DNA of 50,535 nucleotides from assembly GCA_900546915.1 (NCBI GenBank), contig UREY01000015.1, positions 1 through 50,535 on the forward strand, in the 5' to 3' direction. Every line of letters begins with the position of its first letter. Positions within the stretch are counted from its first letter, which is position 1. Below the pieces are notes generated by a model. That model was not told where the DNA came from. It did not search any database and saw only the letters and a program-made list of their open reading frames with translations. Position numbers and translations under genes: made by a program. The DNA comes from an uncultured Eubacteriales bacterium. GTDB taxonomy: Bacteria > Bacillota > Clostridia > Oscillospirales > Oscillospiraceae. Below are positions 1-8,123 of the stretch, piece after piece.

Positions 1-84
1 CCTGCAAAGCTCTCCACGGCGGTGATTTCATATGCGGTTACATTTGACGGTTACGTCCTATGGGAATTATGGTTCGCTTTTTAA
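1..84 (+). CDS. C-terminal end of an unidentified gene (partial)
   Basis: A reading frame is open from base 1 to a TAA at 82-84, giving 27 codons of a possible C-terminus that ends in aromatic and hydrophobic residues (WELWFAF). A rho-independent terminator starts six bases after the stop, as expected at the end of a real gene. The piece is too short to identify. spoVAC often precedes spoVAD, but nothing in these residues proves that identity, and the fragment could be non-coding. Confidence 0.3.
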   Translation, partial: PAKLSTAVISYAVTFDGYVLWELWFAF

Positions 85-89
85 AAACA

Positions 90-126
90 ATTCCGCTGCA
101 GCGTTTGCCTGCAGCGGAATTTTTTT
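90..126 (+). terminator. Rho-independent terminator before spoVAD
   Basis: A perfect 12-bp stem (90-101 with 109-120, arm ATTCCGCTGCAG) with a 7-base loop is followed by a T run at 120-126. It separates the upstream gene from spoVAD, so spoVAD needs its own promoter. Confidence 0.9.
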
Positions 127-168
127 ACAATGGAAACCCAGAGCTCTGGCTGTTTCAAAGACATTTCA

Positions 169-198
169 TGCAATTTTTTTGCAACTGTGCGCATACTA
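169..198 (+). promoter_or_regulatory. Candidate sigma-G (forespore) promoter of spoVAD-spoVAE
   Basis: CATACTA at 192-198 is the consensus -10 element of forespore sigma-G promoters. TGCAAT at 169-174, 17 bases upstream, is a partial match to the -35 element. The site lies between a terminator and the spoVAD Shine-Dalgarno AGGAAGG (219-225). The spoVA genes are classical sigma-G targets, so context and sequence agree. The -35 box is imperfect. Confidence 0.6.
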
Positions 199-232
199 AC
201 GCTGATTTAACAGATGCAAGGAAGGATGAACA

Positions 233-1252
233 ATGGCAAAACAAAAACGAGGGAAACGGAGCCTATGCTTTGATGCGCCGCCGGTTCTGACCGCCTGGGC
301 CAGCGTCGCGGGGAAGAAGGAATCGGAGGGCCCGCTGCAGGGCTATTTCGACTATACCAACGCAGATACCTATTTTGGAGAAAAAACCTGGGAAAAGGCG
401 GAGTGCCATATGCAGGAGATTGCCATGGAGACTCTGCTGCAAAAGGCGGGCAAGCAGACCCGGGACGTGGACCTGGTGTTTTCCGGAGATCTGCTGAATC
501 AGTGCATCAGCTCCAGCTTCGCCCTGCGAAACACAGGGTTGCCCTCTTTGGGCCTGTACGGCGCCTGCTCCACTATGGCCGAGTCGCTGCTGCTGGCCTC
601 GATGGCCGTCTCCGGCGGTTTTGCCGACCGGGCTGTGGCGATGACCTCTTCGCACTTTGCCTCCTCGGAGCGGCAGTACCGCTATCCTCTGGGCTACGGC
701 GGCCAGCGGACGCCCACCGCCCAGTGGACGGTGACCGGGTCCGGCGCCGCATTGGTTTCCGGACAAGGCGAGGGGCCCCGGGTAGAGGCCGCCACTGTGG
801 GGACCATTGTAGACTTAGGGGTGACCGACGCCAACAACATGGGCGCGGCCATGGCGCCCAGCGCCTTCGAGACCATCCGCGCCCACTTTGACGATCTGGG
901 CGCCGCGCCGGAGGACTTCGACCTGATTGTCACCGGGGACCTGGGAAAGGTGGGTAAGGAGATTCTTCTGGACCAGTTCCATCAAATCGGCGTCCGTCTG
1001 GAAGACCGGTATACCGACTGCGGCGTCCTGGTCTTCGATCTGGAGGGGCAGGATGTCCACGCCGGAGGGTCCGGCTGCGGCTGCAGCGCCATTGTGCTGT
1101 GCGGATACCTTTTGAATCAGCTGAGCCAGGGCAAGCTCCACCGCATCTTGTTCTGCGGGACCGGCGCGCTTCTGTCTCCCACCTCCTCCCAGCAAGGAGA
1201 GTCCATTCCCGGCGTATGCCACGCCGTATCCATCAGCACAGAAGGGAAGTGA
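233..1252 (+). CDS. spoVAD: Stage V sporulation protein AD (SpoVAD)
   Basis: The product (339 aa) is a thiolase-fold protein of the SpoVA channel complex, which moves calcium-dipicolinate into the forespore during sporulation and out during germination. It shows the N-terminal FDAPP segment, the YFDYTNADTYFGEKTWEKAE-type stretch near residues 38-57, GACST around Cys112 (equivalent to the thiolase nucleophile position) and the C-terminal GxGCGCSA region. Length fits the family. The ATG at 233 has an AGGAAGG Shine-Dalgarno 7 bases upstream. spoVAE follows after 4 bases, so the two are co-transcribed. spoVAC is not visible in the same transcription unit. Confidence 0.95.
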   Translation: MAKQKRGKRSLCFDAPPVLTAWASVAGKKESEGPLQGYFDYTNADTYFGEKTWEKAECHMQEIAMETLLQKAGKQTRDVDLVFSGDLLNQCISSSFALRNTGLPSLGLYGACSTMAESLLLASMAVSGGFADRAVAMTSSHFASSERQYRYPLGYGGQRTPTAQWTVTGSGAALVSGQGEGPRVEAATVGTIVDLGVTDANNMGAAMAPSAFETIRAHFDDLGAAPEDFDLIVTGDLGKVGKEILLDQFHQIGVRLEDRYTDCGVLVFDLEGQDVHAGGSGCGCSAIVLCGYLLNQLSQGKLHRILFCGTGALLSPTSSQQGESIPGVCHAVSISTEGK

Positions 1253-1256
1253 GAAC

Positions 1257-1613
1257 ATGGAGTATTTGCAGGCGTTTCTGGTAGGCGGCCTTCTGTGTCT
1301 GATCGGCCAGATTTTGGTGGACAAAACCAGCCTGACGCCGGCCCGGATCTTGGTGAGCTATGTGGTGGCCGGCGTCATTCTGGGGGCCGTTGGGCTTTAC
1401 GAGCCGATTGCGGAGTTTGGCGGCGCCGGCGCTACGGTTCCCCTCACCGGCTTTGGGTACAATTTGGCCAAGGGCGTACGCCAGGCTGTGACGGAGGACG
1501 GCTTTCTCGGCATCTTCACGGGCGGCCTGAAGGCGGCGGCCGGCGGCATCACCATGGCAATCGTGGCGGCCTTTTTTGCCGCTTTGATTTTCCGTCCGAA
1601 AGACAAAAGCTAA
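1257..1613 (+). CDS. spoVAE: Stage V sporulation protein AE (SpoVAE)
   Basis: A 118-aa membrane protein with about three to four hydrophobic segments (residues about 4-20, 27-46 and 92-112) and a short basic C-terminus. This matches SpoVAE (SpoVAEb), an integral subunit of the dipicolinic-acid channel in the spore inner membrane. It starts 4 bases after the spoVAD stop and shares its transcript. No anomaly seen. Confidence 0.9.
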   Translation: MEYLQAFLVGGLLCLIGQILVDKTSLTPARILVSYVVAGVILGAVGLYEPIAEFGGAGATVPLTGFGYNLAKGVRQAVTEDGFLGIFTGGLKAAAGGITMAIVAAFFAALIFRPKDKS

Positions 1614-1637
1614 TTTTGGAATGAAACGGCAGGAACC

Positions 1638-1647
1638 GGGTAAACTA
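1638..1647 (+). promoter_or_regulatory. Possible forespore-type -10 element before the Asn/Gln-rich gene
   Basis: GGGTAAACTA fits the published forespore sigma-F -10 pattern GGnnAnAnTR. The -35 region near 1618-1626 (GGAATGAAA) is only a weak match. The element lies 44 bases upstream of the small ORF and would allow expression separate from spoVAD-E. Confidence 0.3.
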
Positions 1648-1690
1648 CCCCCGCGGGAAACCCGTAAATGAATTCAGGAGGAATTTCATC

Positions 1691-1828
1691 ATGAATTTCA
1701 ACCAGAACAACCAGAACAATCAGAACCAGCAGAATCAGAACAAGAATCAGCAGAACAACCAGCAGCAGAATCAGAATAACCGGCAGAACCAGCAGAATCA
1801 GCAGAACCAGCAGCAGAACCAGCGCTAA
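1691..1828 (+). CDS. 45-residue asparagine/glutamine-only protein
   Basis: A short ORF with a textbook Shine-Dalgarno (AGGAGG at 1676-1681, 9 bases before the ATG) encodes 45 residues: 19 Asn, 21 Gln, and only Met, Phe, one Lys and two Arg besides. It has no cysteine, no hydrophobic segment and no signal peptide. It follows spoVAE on the same strand and ends before a terminator. Codons alternate freely between AAC/AAT and use CAG throughout, so it is not a pure triplet repeat. I know no family that matches. Its place suggests a spore protein, perhaps filling a role like the Gln-rich gamma-type small acid-soluble spore proteins used as amino-acid stores, but there is no sequence homology I can claim. 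A low-complexity non-coding repeat is possible, though the strong ribosome site argues against it. Confidence 0.7.
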   Translation: MNFNQNNQNNQNQQNQNKNQQNNQQQNQNNRQNQQNQQNQQQNQR

Positions 1829-1864
1829 GGGGCTGTACGCGCCCGGTTGCAAAGCCGAGACGGC

Positions 1865-1903
1865 AAAAAGCATGCAGACGGATTCCCGCCTGCATGCTTT
1901 TTC
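1865..1903. terminator. Bidirectional terminator between the Asn/Gln-rich ORF and tldE
   Basis: The outer stem AAAAAGCATGCAG (1866-1878) pairs with CTGCATGCTTTTT (1890-1902), extended inward by a near-match CGG/CCG. An A run precedes and a T run follows, so it can end transcripts from both convergent genes. Confidence 0.85.
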
Positions 1904-1919
1904 TCAATATAATGAGGTT

Positions 1920-3128
1920 TTAGCGCACGATGGTCATCTCCATGACACAGGCGTGGGAGCTGTCGTAGGGCTTGTCCTGGGAGCAGCCCAGGAAGCCCTT
2001 ACCCAGAAGCTCAGTCAGGTTGCCCCGGAGGCCGAACTCCGGCAGGCGGCCGATCAGGCGGCCGTTCTGGTACAGGTAGGCCATCTGCACCGGGGTGGCG
2101 AAGCTGCCGTCCGGCGTGACGTCGCCGCCGCTGGTGAGGACATACAGAGCCGGGCGGCCGTCCAAAATTTCCTCCAGGGTCTTTCCTGTGGGCCGCACGG
2201 ACAGGGGCGGCAGGGACAGGGCAGGGGCGTCGTCATAGGCCCCGTCGGCTGCGGCCGTGGGCTGCATCTGCTGCTCCCAGGCGCATTTCCGGTCGGCGTA
2301 CCCCCGGCGGAGCACGCCGCCTTCGATCAGCGGCAGGGTGTCGCCCTCCAGGCAGGTCCCTTCTGCGTCGAAGAAGGGAACAAAGAAGCTGTCTGCCGAC
2401 CGGTCCACCTCCAGGGTGAAATCCGGGGCGAAGAGCTGCCGGCCCACTTCCCCGGACCAGACGGAGGCCTGCCGCGCCAGCTTCTGGCCGTTCAGGGCTT
2501 CGCTCCAGGCCCGGCTGAACATATCCGGGCTGCCCAGCACCGGCATTTTTTCCAGGTCCGGCAGGCTGATGGGATTTAAGTGCGCCTCCAACACCTCCCG
2601 GGCTTCCTGCAGGACGGCGGCGGGATCAAAGCTCCGGTAAATGCCGCCGATGCTGGTGTCGAAGATGTTGACGGAGTCCTGGGTCCGAACCAGCAGGCTC
2701 ACCAGACCGGCGGCGTCCTGCCAGGTAAAATCCAGGCCGGCGTCGTTGCGCAGGCGCTGCATTTCCTCCGTCCAGTTTATTTTATTGCTGAAAATAAACT
2801 GAGGGAACTCCCGGCGGAGGGTTTCCGTCAGCTCCTCGCACAGGTGGAGGAAGCGGTCGGCGTCCATAGCCGCGCCCCGGCGGCAGGTCCGGCGGGCATC
2901 GGTCTTCGGCCCCCAGGGGCAGGGGATCTTGCGCGCCAGATTGGCCTCCGCCTGGGTCCAGCTCTCCGCCGTGGGCTCGCCCAGGGTTCCGGCGACGCCC
3001 AGGAAGCCGCCGTCGTATACCCGGCAGCCGGATTTGGTGATGGACTTCTTCCGGACGGAGTCAATCTCTCCGTTGGTCACGTTCAGGGAGGTCTCCCGGA
3101 GAACGGTTTGATATAATTCTTTCACCAT
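1920..3128 (-). CDS. tldE: TldE/PmbA-family metallopeptidase subunit
   Basis: A 402-aa protein of the TldD/PmbA (peptidase U62, ModE-type) family. In characterised systems TldE pairs with TldD to form a heterodimeric protease that trims modified peptides or unstable proteins. The HExxxH zinc motif is absent, as expected for the TldE partner. The C-terminal block (LTSGGDVTPDGSFATPVQ, later GNLTELL and SHACVMEMTIVR) is family-like. The ATG at 3128 has GGAGG upstream. It is 13 bases downstream of tldD and co-transcribed. The region around residues 80-90 (PCPWGPKTDARRTCRRG) is unusually basic, which might be a local sequence peculiarity. Confidence 0.9.
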   Translation of the reverse strand: MVKELYQTVLRETSLNVTNGEIDSVRKKSITKSGCRVYDGGFLGVAGTLGEPTAESWTQAEANLARKIPCPWGPKTDARRTCRRGAAMDADRFLHLCEELTETLRREFPQFIFSNKINWTEEMQRLRNDAGLDFTWQDAAGLVSLLVRTQDSVNIFDTSIGGIYRSFDPAAVLQEAREVLEAHLNPISLPDLEKMPVLGSPDMFSRAWSEALNGQKLARQASVWSGEVGRQLFAPDFTLEVDRSADSFFVPFFDAEGTCLEGDTLPLIEGGVLRRGYADRKCAWEQQMQPTAAADGAYDDAPALSLPPLSVRPTGKTLEEILDGRPALYVLTSGGDVTPDGSFATPVQMAYLYQNGRLIGRLPEFGLRGNLTELLGKGFLGCSQDKPYDSSHACVMEMTIVR

Positions 3129-3141
3129 ATTTTCTTCCTCC

Positions 3142-4479
3142 TCACTGCACCTGAAGATTCCGCACGCGGACGTAGGGGCCGCCGAAGGCCACGGACAGGG
3201 GCCACTGCTCCATTTTTCCGCAGCCGCCGGTGGACAGAGAGCAGACCTGCTCCGCTTTGGTCAGACCGTCGATCTCATGCAGGGTGCGCATCACGTTGCC
3301 GGTCACCACGGAGATCCGCACCGGCTCGGCAATCTTTCCGTTTCGAATCATGTAGGCCCGGCTGGGGGCGATGGTGAAGGTGGACATGCCGGAGCCGTGG
3401 TTGAAGTCCTGGATGAATACACCCAGCTCGATGGGCGCCAGCAGCTCCTCCAACGTCAAGTCGCCGCCGCCGATGTAAGTGGAGGTCATGCGGACGATGG
3501 GCTCAAAGGAGAAATCCATTGCCCGGGCGTTGCCGGTGACCTCCTCTCCCAGGGCGGCTGCCGTGGCGGCGCTGTGGAGGCGGCCGGTGAGAATGCCGTC
3601 GCGAATCAGGTAGGTGGTCCGGGCCCGGGTGCCCTCGTCGTCGTAGGGCACATAGCCGGAGCCCTCCAGTTGTCCGGAATCCAAGATGTTCAGCAGAGGC
3701 GCGCCCACCCGGGCGCCGATGGCCCACTCCTTCTGCATGGCCTCGGAAGCCAGCATGAAATCCGCCTCGCTCTTATGGCCGAAGCTCTCGTGGGCGAAGA
3801 CGCCGGCGGTCACCGGAGAAAAGACACAGGTATAGGTGCCCGGCGTCACGGGAACGGCATTTTTGGCATAGGTCAGGCAGTCCTCGACTTGCGCGGCCAG
3901 CTCCTTCTCATGACCGGTCAGGCCGGAAAAGTCCGGCCGGTAGGTATGCACCCGGTCGAAGTAGGGCACGCTGCCGGCTGAGATCGTGAAACCCAGGACC
4001 ACACTGGCCCGTTGAAAATCAAAGTGAAGCTCCGCGCCCAGGCTGGACCAAAATTTTTTCTCCGTGTGGGTATCCAGGTACCCAGCCTTCCAGTCGGTGA
4101 TCTCCGGGACCTCAGCCACCACCGGCAGATAGGACTGAAGCAGGGCGACCTTCTCCTCGTTGGGCACCTGCCGCACGTCCCGGTCCTGATACCGGAGAAG
4201 CCGGTCCCGGTTGACCTCCAGCCGGCGGACCACCGGGTCGTCGGCAATGTCCGGGTTCGGCGTGGCCAGAGCGGCCAGGGCGTCCAGCTCTTGCTGAATA
4301 TGATCCAAATCGGTGGTGGCGCTGTAATACCACCGTCGGCCGTCCCAAATCCGGAGGAAGGCTCCGGTCTCCCGGCTGGTTTTATTTTGGATCAGGTTGT
4401 GGTTTTCGTAGACAATCGCCGTCTGATACACGTCTTCCAGACGAATGTCGGCATACAGGTCTTTGGGAAACTGATACAT
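3142..4479 (-). CDS. tldD: TldD-family zinc metallopeptidase
   Basis: The catalytic partner of TldE. The motif HESFGH near residue 230 is the HExxxH zinc site of TldD, and a later GSGMSTFTIAPSRAYMIRNG block and CGKMEQWPLSVAFGGP C-terminus are typical. I place the start at the ATG at 4479 (MYQFPKDLY), because AAAGGAGG lies 7 bases upstream; an in-frame ATG at 4509 lies before that ribosome site and is unlikely. Length is 445 aa, normal for the family. Transcribed from a consensus sigma-A promoter at 4536-4564. Confidence 0.93.
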   Translation of the reverse strand: MYQFPKDLYADIRLEDVYQTAIVYENHNLIQNKTSRETGAFLRIWDGRRWYYSATTDLDHIQQELDALAALATPNPDIADDPVVRRLEVNRDRLLRYQDRDVRQVPNEEKVALLQSYLPVVAEVPEITDWKAGYLDTHTEKKFWSSLGAELHFDFQRASVVLGFTISAGSVPYFDRVHTYRPDFSGLTGHEKELAAQVEDCLTYAKNAVPVTPGTYTCVFSPVTAGVFAHESFGHKSEADFMLASEAMQKEWAIGARVGAPLLNILDSGQLEGSGYVPYDDEGTRARTTYLIRDGILTGRLHSAATAAALGEEVTGNARAMDFSFEPIVRMTSTYIGGGDLTLEELLAPIELGVFIQDFNHGSGMSTFTIAPSRAYMIRNGKIAEPVRISVVTGNVMRTLHEIDGLTKAEQVCSLSTGGCGKMEQWPLSVAFGGPYVRVRNLQVQ

Positions 4480-4535
4480 GTAGTTGCCTCCTTTTGAAAA
4501 GTGGAGCATGCTTGTCCGTAGCAGGGGACACCTTC

Positions 4536-4564
4536 ATTGTACCGGTTGCGAGGGAGCGTGTCAA
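4536..4564 (-). promoter_or_regulatory. Sigma-A promoter of tldD-tldE
   Basis: On the minus strand TTGACA (4564-4559) and TACAAT (4541-4536) are separated by exactly 17 bases, 57 bases upstream of the tldD start. Confidence 0.8.
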
Positions 4565-4743
4565 TCAACAAACGGTTGTGCCCAGGGGAAATCAGAAAAA
4601 AGCGGGCGCCGCACGGCCGCTTTGCGACTTCGCCCGATGGTTTAGCTTGTGCGCACATTGTGGACAAGAACACCGGTCTCCCGATTTGTCCTTTTATAGA
4701 AGACAAATGCACGTTACCTATGGGACATTGTAAAAACTATGAG

Positions 4744-4771
4744 TTGCAAATCAACCGCCATGTGATATAAT
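4744..4771 (+). promoter_or_regulatory. Sigma-A promoter of pepF
   Basis: TTGCAA (4744-4749), a 16-base spacer and a perfect TATAAT (4766-4771) with an extended TG (4763-4764), 43 bases before the pepF start. With the tldD promoter it accounts for both ends of the 4480-4814 divergent gap; I see nothing else recognisable in the middle of the gap (about 4565-4743). Confidence 0.8.
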
Positions 4772-4814
4772 GAAAGCAGCAAACGCACACAATTGAAAAT
4801 CAGGAGGATGTCAC

Positions 4815-6620
4815 ATGTCTGAAACGAAAAAAATTCCCCAGCGCAGCGACATTGCACCGGCCGACCAGTGGGCGATTGAAGACCTTTACGCAACCGATGA
4901 AGCCTGGAGCGCGGATCTGGAAAAGCTCCAGGCCGTGACCCAGGAGCTGGCCGCCTACGCTGGACATTTGGCGGACAGCCCGGCCAAGCTGCTGGCCTAT
5001 CTGGAGCAGATGGAGGCAGTGAATGTCCTGGGAGAGGACCTGGCCAATTACTGCATGCGCAAGACCGATGAGGACACCCGGGTTGCCAAGTATCAGGCGA
5101 TGAAGGGGCAGTTCATGAGCGCCTATGTGGCTCTGTCCGCCGCCACCAGCTTTGAAACCCCGGAGATTCTCTCCATTTCCGACGAGACGCTGGACGGCTT
5201 CTTTGCCGCCGAACCCAAGCTGGAGCGGTACCGCCGGTATCTTTGGAACATCCGCCGCCGGAAGGAGCATGTGCTGTCCCCCGCCGAGGAGAAGCTCCTG
5301 GCTGCCGCCGGGGAAATGGCCAACGCCCCGGACGACATTTTCAGCCTCTTTGCCGACGCAGACCTGACCTTCCCCGACGCGGTGGACAGCCGGGGCAACC
5401 GGCTGCCTCTGAGCCAAGGCACCTTTGTATCCTATGAAGAGAGCGCCGACCGGGCTCTGCGGAAAAGCGCCTTTGAGAATTTCTACCACACCTTCGGCAG
5501 CTTCCAGAACACGGTGGCCGCGATCCTGGCCTCCCAGGTTAAGCAGCTCCAGTTCTTCTCCGAGGCCCGCAAATACGATTCTTCCATGGAGGCCTCTCTG
5601 GACGTCACCAACGTTCCCACCTCCGTATACCTGAACCTCATTGAAGCGGTCCATCAGAACATGGACAAGATGCACCGGTATGTCCGCCTGCGGAAGAAGC
5701 TCCTGGGGGTGGACGAGTTGCATTTCTATGACGTGTATGCGCCCCTGGTGGACGGCGTGGACCGGAAGATCCCCTTTGCCGAGGCCAAGCAGACCGTCTA
5801 TGACGCTCTGGCGCCCATGGGAGAGAGCTACCGCAAGATTTTGAAGGAGGGCTTTGACAACCGGTGGATTGACGTGTACCAGAACGAGGGCAAGCGCTCC
5901 GGCGCCTACTCCGCCGGCGCCCGGGTCCACCCGTACGTCCTGCTGAACTACACCGGCACACTGGACAGTCAGTTCACCCTGGCCCATGAAATGGGCCACG
6001 CCATCCACTCTTACCTGTCCAACCGGACCCAGAACCCCATCGATGCCGACTATGTGATTTTCGTGGCGGAGGTGGCCTCCACCTGCAACGAGGCCCTGCT
6101 GATGGAGTACCTCCTGGGCAAGACCACGGATAAGAAGGAGCGGGCCTATCTCATCAACCACTTCCTGGAGCAGTTCAAGAGCACCCTGTACCGCCAGACC
6201 ATGTTTGCGGAATTTGAGCTGAACATCGGCCGCATGGCCAAGGAGGGGAAGACCCTGACGGCGGACGTCCTCTGCGCCGAATACCGCCGCCTGAACGAGA
6301 TGTACTTTGGGCCGGATATGGTCATCGACGAGGAGATTGCCCTGGAGTGGGCCCGGATTCCCCACTTCTATTACAACTATTACGTATTCCAGTACGCCAC
6401 CGGCTACTCCGCCGCCATCGCGCTGTCCCGCCGGATCCTCCGGGAGGGCGAGCCTGCCGTCCGGGATTACGTGGGCTTCCTCTCCGGCGGCTGCAGCAAG
6501 AGCCCCATTGATTTGCTGAAGGGCGCCGGTGTGGACATGACCTCTCCGGAGCCGGTGAATCAGGCCCTGTCCCTGTTTGGCGATCTGCTGGACGAGATGG
6601 AGCGGCTGATGCAGGATTGA
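4815..6620 (+). CDS. pepF: Oligoendopeptidase F (M3 family)
   Basis: A 601-aa cytoplasmic zinc oligopeptidase that cleaves short peptides. The M3 zinc motif is HEMGH at residues 391-395 in the context FTLAHEMGHAIHSYLSNR, and the downstream glutamate and the YYNYYVFQYATGYSAA substrate-binding block near residue 520 are typical. Length matches the family. The ATG has AGGAGG (4802-4807) 7 bases upstream. It begins a plus-strand unit that may include the 88-aa gene behind it. Confidence 0.97.
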   Translation: MSETKKIPQRSDIAPADQWAIEDLYATDEAWSADLEKLQAVTQELAAYAGHLADSPAKLLAYLEQMEAVNVLGEDLANYCMRKTDEDTRVAKYQAMKGQFMSAYVALSAATSFETPEILSISDETLDGFFAAEPKLERYRRYLWNIRRRKEHVLSPAEEKLLAAAGEMANAPDDIFSLFADADLTFPDAVDSRGNRLPLSQGTFVSYEESADRALRKSAFENFYHTFGSFQNTVAAILASQVKQLQFFSEARKYDSSMEASLDVTNVPTSVYLNLIEAVHQNMDKMHRYVRLRKKLLGVDELHFYDVYAPLVDGVDRKIPFAEAKQTVYDALAPMGESYRKILKEGFDNRWIDVYQNEGKRSGAYSAGARVHPYVLLNYTGTLDSQFTLAHEMGHAIHSYLSNRTQNPIDADYVIFVAEVASTCNEALLMEYLLGKTTDKKERAYLINHFLEQFKSTLYRQTMFAEFELNIGRMAKEGKTLTADVLCAEYRRLNEMYFGPDMVIDEEIALEWARIPHFYYNYYVFQYATGYSAAIALSRRILREGEPAVRDYVGFLSGGCSKSPIDLLKGAGVDMTSPEPVNQALSLFGDLLDEMERLMQD

Positions 6621-6629
6621 CGGCGCTCC

Positions 6630-6896
6630 ATGGCAGAGATATTCCTTCCCACCTTGCATACCTTCGCCATGAATAACATCTTCACCGGCTCTCTGGGGCC
6701 TCTCCGGTTCCGGATTGTGCCCCATGTGGTGATGAAGGACCAAAAGGAGGTCGACATGGAGGCCAGCTCGATGGAGGCCGAATTTTGGCACGGTTTGTAC
6801 TGCTATGAAAAGAGCCGGATGGAAGGGGGCCGCACCTTCCCCATGTCGGAGGAGGGCCGCCTGGAGATGAAGGCCTGGCTGGAGGAGCAAGCGTAA
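6630..6896 (+). CDS. Small hypothetical protein (88 aa)
   Basis: An acidic 88-aa soluble protein that starts 10 bases after pepF and ends 13 bases before a strong terminator. The segment NIFTGSLGPLRFRIVP, the WHG.YCYEKS stretch and the C-terminal TFPMSEEG..MKAWLEEQ look like a folded, conserved domain rather than noise, but I cannot name the family. No strong Shine-Dalgarno precedes 6630 (AGGA lies 12 bases upstream), so Met14 is an alternative start or it may be translated by coupling to pepF. Confidence 0.65.
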   Translation: MAEIFLPTLHTFAMNNIFTGSLGPLRFRIVPHVVMKDQKEVDMEASSMEAEFWHGLYCYEKSRMEGGRTFPMSEEGRLEMKAWLEEQA

Positions 6897-6908
6897 AAAC
6901 GAAACAGA

Positions 6909-6956
6909 ACCTGCCGCAGCGGTGGGCCGTTTGGCCCGCCATGCGGCAGGTTTTTG
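6909..6956 (+). terminator. Terminator after pepF and the 88-aa gene
   Basis: Stem ACCTGCCGCA pairs with TGCGGCAGGT, with an inner GGGCC/GGCCC helix, followed by TTTTT at 6951-6955. The opposite strand has a poorer T run, so it may also serve the minus-strand block ending at 7026. Confidence 0.85.
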
Positions 6957-7025
6957 CTTCTTGGAGCGCTTCCGGCGATGCAGAGCGCAGCCGCTTTGCA
7001 GCGGCCGAACAGATGGCGGCCGGTG

Positions 7026-8123
7026 TCACGGCGGACCGGAGCGTGAAATGAGGGCCTCGGGCTCCGCCTGGGGCGGCAGCAAAGTGCGCCGGATTTCGTC
7101 GGCCCATTGGGTGATTCGGTCCTGAATACCGGCAGAAGAAAGGGCCGAGCCGGGATCGTGGGCGGTTTGAAAGAGGCAGAACCGAGGCGGGAGCATCATG
7201 GTCTTGTTCAGACACAGAGCCCCCAAAATCTGGCGGGCCACCAGGTCGCCGCCGGAATAGCCGGAGACCACAATGGCGTACAGGTATTTGTCATACAGGG
7301 TCTGCTGCAAAAGCAGGCTGGTCATCCGGTTGATCAGGGCCATGATGTTGGCGCTGGCGGAGTCGTTGTAGTTGGGGCAGAGCAAAAGCACGGCGTCGCT
7401 GTTTAAAATAGCGGGGAAGACCTCCGTGGGCAGGGCGCCGCCGTAATAGCAGGTGCCGCTGCGGGAGTAGTGCAGGCACGCGGTATACGAGCAGCCCCGG
7501 CAGTCGTAAATAGCGCCGTTTTGGAGGCTGACGGTCTGCAGGTCGCAGGCTTCGGCCAGGCGGCTGCAGACGGCCCGGCCCATGGCCACGGTGTTGGAGC
7601 GCCGGTTGTCCGAGGCGTGGAGCATGAGAACCCGGGGCCGGGCATAACGGGGCGGGGTGAATGCCGCCAGCCGCCGGACCAGCTCCCGGGACCGAAGGAA
7701 ATAGGCCTCCTCCCAAGAGCAGTTTCGCTGTTCGGCTAGGATGCGCTGGTTGTACAGAGAGCCCGTTCCCTCCACCAGAGGCTTGCCGGGCAACAGGCAG
7801 CCGGCCAGATTGGCCGCGAGAGCCAGGGCCTGGGCGGCCTGCTTGGTGTACAGCTCCCCGCTGCCGTCTACGATGAAGGAGCCTACGGCGTCCTGAAGAC
7901 AGCCGGGATGGGTGCGCAGGGCATTCAACAGGGAAAACGCCTGCATGGACATGCCGCCGGGGCCGGTGGTGAGGGCGAACAGGACCCGCCGCCCCTGCAG
8001 CGCGCCGGCTTCCACAGCCGGAAGCTCTGCCCGCTCCACCCGGGTGCCGTCCAGAGCGAATTCCAGCAGGCGGCTCAGCCGGGGCGAGGCGCCGGCTTGG
8101 AGCAGAATTACAGCCTCATGCAT
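7026..8123 (-). CDS. Flavodoxin-like NAD(P)H-dependent oxidoreductase with N-terminal extension
   Basis: A 365-aa protein. Residues about 163-345 form a flavodoxin/NADPH-dependent FMN-reductase-like domain, with HASDNRRSNT (169-178) at the phosphate-binding position, a cysteine cluster DCRGCxxxxC...GTC (207-225) typical of the iron-sulfur/multimeric flavodoxin subfamily, and PNYNDSAS (250-257). The first 160 residues look like a second Rossmann-like domain (FALTTGPGGMSMQAF at 49-63) of unknown function. I choose ATG 8123, with GGAGGA upstream, over an earlier in-frame start. It overlaps the upstream gene by 8 bases, so translation is coupled. Last gene of the long minus-strand block. Substrate unknown. 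Confidence 0.75.
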   Translation of the reverse strand: MHEAVILLQAGASPRLSRLLEFALDGTRVERAELPAVEAGALQGRRVLFALTTGPGGMSMQAFSLLNALRTHPGCLQDAVGSFIVDGSGELYTKQAAQALALAANLAGCLLPGKPLVEGTGSLYNQRILAEQRNCSWEEAYFLRSRELVRRLAAFTPPRYARPRVLMLHASDNRRSNTVAMGRAVCSRLAEACDLQTVSLQNGAIYDCRGCSYTACLHYSRSGTCYYGGALPTEVFPAILNSDAVLLLCPNYNDSASANIMALINRMTSLLLQQTLYDKYLYAIVVSGYSGGDLVARQILGALCLNKTMMLPPRFCLFQTAHDPGSALSSAGIQDRITQWADEIRRTLLPPQAEPEALISRSGPP

